Below, in pieces: positions 62,602 through 64,000 of a stretch of DNA of 64,000 bases. A model generated the notes under the pieces. The model saw only the letters and a program-made list of their open reading frames with translations, did not search any database and was not told where the DNA came from. Within the stretch, counting starts at the first letter, position 1; every line of letters begins with the position of its first letter. Source of the stretch: Paralysiella testudinis (GTDB lineage: Bacteria; Pseudomonadota; Gammaproteobacteria; Burkholderiales; Neisseriaceae); the NCBI RefSeq assembly GCF_016894345.1, contig NZ_CP069798.1:248001-312000 (forward strand), written 5' to 3'. The translations under genes and the position numbers were made by a program.

Positions 62602-63522
62602 TTAGACTTCCTCGTTCAAAATCAGCGATAAAATCGCCTGCCGCGCAAACACGCCATTGGTGGCCTGCTCGAAATAATGGGCATGGGCGGTGGCGTCGAC
62701 ATCGGGGTGGATTTCGTCTACCCGTGGCAGCGGGTGCAGGATGCGCATATTGCTGCGTGCGCCTGCCAACATATCGGCGTGCAAATTGAAACGGCCTTGA
62801 ATTTTGGCAAACTCTTGCTCGTCGAAGCGCTCGCGTTGCACGCGGGTCATGTAAACGATGTCGGCCCAGGCCAGCGCTTCTTCTAAAGTGTCGCATTTTT
62901 GGTGGCGGATGCCGCCATCGTCGAGCTGCTCGCCGATGTAGTCGGGCATGGCTAAGCTTGGCGGCGACACAAAGGCAAATTCGCAACCCCAGCGGCTTAA
63001 GGCTTGTGCCAGTGAATGCACGGTGCGGCCGTATTTTAAGTCGCCCACCAGCGCCACTTTCAGCTTATCCAAGCGGCCTTGGGTTTCGAAAATGGTGAGT
63101 AAATCGAGCAGGGTTTGCGATGGGTGTTGGTTGGTGCCGTCGCCCGCGTTAATCACCGGCACGGCGGAAAATTCGCTCAACACGCGCGCGGCGCCATCTT
63201 TGGGGTGGCGCATCACAATGGCATCGGTGTAGCTGCTGATGATGCGGGCAGTGTCGGCCAGGGTTTCGCCTTTTTTGGCGCTGGTGTTGGCGCCGTCGGC
63301 AAAGCCGATAACCTTACCACCCAGCCGCTGTACGGCGGTTTCAAACGACAGCCGTGTACGGGTAGACGGCTCAAAAAAGCAGGAGCCAATCAGCTTGCCC
63401 GCCAGCAAATCCGGCTGCGGCGTGTGCTTGAGCTTCAGCGCGGTGTGCAGCAGCAGCTCGAGCTGGGCAGTGCTGAGGTCGTTGATGGAAATCAGGTGTT
63501 GTTGGTAGAGCAAGTTGGCCAT
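62602..63522 (-). CDS. pyrB: Aspartate carbamoyltransferase catalytic subunit
   Basis: 306 residues, full length. Carbamoyl-phosphate site [11 protein letters not shown] (about 52-62), the [16 protein letters not shown] segment with catalytic Lys, [10 protein letters not shown] (about 131-140), and the aspartate loop [10 protein letters not shown] (about 264-273). It carbamoylates aspartate in pyrimidine synthesis. Start with AAAAGG upstream. First gene of pyrB-thioesterase-pyrI-61118. The region 5' of it (63523-63830) has a GGGC/GCCC hairpin around a T6 run (63546-63562), but no classical pyrBI leader peptide was found. Confidence 0.97.
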   Translation of the reverse strand: MANLLYQQHLISINDLSTAQLELLLHTALKLKHTPQPDLLAGKLIGSCFFEPSTRTRLSFETAVQRLGGKVIGFADGANTSAKKGETLADTARIISSYTDAIVMRHPKDGAARVLSEFSAVPVINAGDGTNQHPSQTLLDLLTIFETQGRLDKLKVALVGDLKYGRTVHSLAQALSRWGCEFAFVSPPSLAMPDYIGEQLDDGGIRHQKCDTLEEALAWADIVYMTRVQRERFDEQEFAKIQGRFNLHADMLAGARSNMRILHPLPRVDEIHPDVDATAHAHYFEQATNGVFARQAILSLILNEEV

Positions 63523-63830
63523 ACGGTAAACCTTTTACGGATGTGGGCGTAAAAAAGCCCGTGGGTGCGGACAGCAAAACGGCTGTGGTGCGGTGTGGTT
63601 TTATTGATACCAAGCCTGCGCTTACGAGCCAAAGATTTGCAAAGTTTGCCAAACCTTTTCTGGCCAGCAATGCAAGCATCAAATCTTGCGGCATCAGAAA
63701 GTTTGTCGAATGCCCTGCGGATAAAACGCGCACTGTACCCCTAAGCTTATGAGCTTATGATTGATAAATAGGGTTTTAAATCCATGCAATGCATAAAGTG
63801 TTCAGTGGTGTATGGCGCGAATAAAAATGT
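63523..63830. other. Upstream region of pyrB
   Basis: No supported gene. A short frame at 63543-63752 on the plus strand is convergent with no ribosome site and no similarity I can recognise. It contains the small hairpin near 63546 and presumably the pyrB promoter. Confidence 0.5.
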
Positions 63831-64000
63831 TTATTGCGTGGATGGGTTTTTTTCAAGCAAAAAATAGGTTAAATCATCTTGGGGGAAATTTTTATCCCCT
63901 TTGTACATAAAACCGTAATTAATCAGTTTCATTTGCGGGTAGCTGGCCATAATTTCCCCGGCAAAATCACGTTTGTACAAACGTTCGCTATGCCCCCGGT
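63831..64000 (-). CDS. 3' end of a gene running off the window
   Basis: The minus-strand frame from the window edge to the TAA at 63831 encodes 55 residues: RGHSERLYKRDFAGEIMASY early, then PQMKLINYGFMYKGDKNFPQ and DDLTYFLLEKNPSTQ at the end. The composition looks like a real protein (even charge, aromatic pattern). The pattern E-R-Y…F…DDLTYFLLEKN is reminiscent of the C-terminus of some class I SAM-dependent methyltransferases, but this is a guess. Confidence 0.6.
   Translation of the reverse strand, partial: RGHSERLYKRDFAGEIMASYPQMKLINYGFMYKGDKNFPQDDLTYFLLEKNPSTQ

Noticed and set aside
63543-63752. 69-codon plus-strand frame upstream of pyrB
   Set aside because: No ribosome site, no recognisable similarity, and it covers the region where the pyrB promoter should be.

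Overview
The window is a chromosomal segment of a member of the Neisseriaceae. The main evidence is the 12-base word AGGCTGCCTGAA and its complement, which occurs dozens of times singly and as inverted pairs behind genes. This matches the DNA uptake sequence dialect I know as AG-simDUS (Simonsiella-type), not the ATGCCGTCTGAA of meningococcus and gonococcus. Gene content (resB-ccsB, engB beside cytochrome c4, pheA, dapE, argF, pyrB/pyrI, alr-dadA-lrp, dusB-fis-purH) and three Correia-like repeats also fit this family. No rRNA, tRNA or CRISPR array was found.

Layout. 1-4907: hydantoinase-type hyuB (5' end outside the window) and hyuA, then an AraC regulator. 5023-14988: a glycan locus with a truncated GT8-like gene, a GT29-like gene, three intact GT2 genes, a GT4 gene, a beta-propeller sugar-enzyme-like protein, UDP-galactopyranose mutase, and a further GT2 gene split by an IS481-family element. 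This block is visibly richer in A+T and almost free of DUS, so it was probably acquired; msbA lies beside it. 15068-24907: msbA, an AEC transporter, rmuC, an Mpo1-like membrane protein, ampG-like, bestrophin-like, a metallo-beta-lactamase-fold hydrolase, a 62-residue protein and a PagP-like lipid A palmitoyltransferase. 25063-37718: purH, fis, dusB, a phosphopantetheinyl transferase, a small lipoprotein, a TerC/CBS protein, the System II cytochrome c genes, cytochrome c4, engB and a CitMHS transporter. 38323-50776: a glycine-betaine-type ABC transporter with fused binding protein and permease, a secreted unknown, gltS, ubiJ-like, an SDR, a LOG-family protein, pheA, a Bcr/CflA pump, argF and dapE. 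51056-64000: an ABC lipoprotein, DUF2628, a DUF4198 protein behind a Zur-like operator, a luciferase-like oxidoreductase with an ArsR regulator and matched operators, alr, dadA, lrp, a Kef-type antiporter, a hypothetical membrane gene, pyrI, a thioesterase, pyrB, and the 3' end of a gene running off the window.

Links between genes. Alr and DadA interconvert and oxidise alanine, with the divergent Lrp as the likely regulator. ResB/CcsB attach haem to cytochromes such as the c4 nearby. MsbA, PagP and the glycan genes all act on the outer-membrane glycolipid. The least ordinary features are the IS-split glycosyltransferase that precise excision would restore, the acquired glycan block, several families of small non-autonomous repeats with clear inverted ends, and two inferred regulatory circuits (Zur and ArsR).
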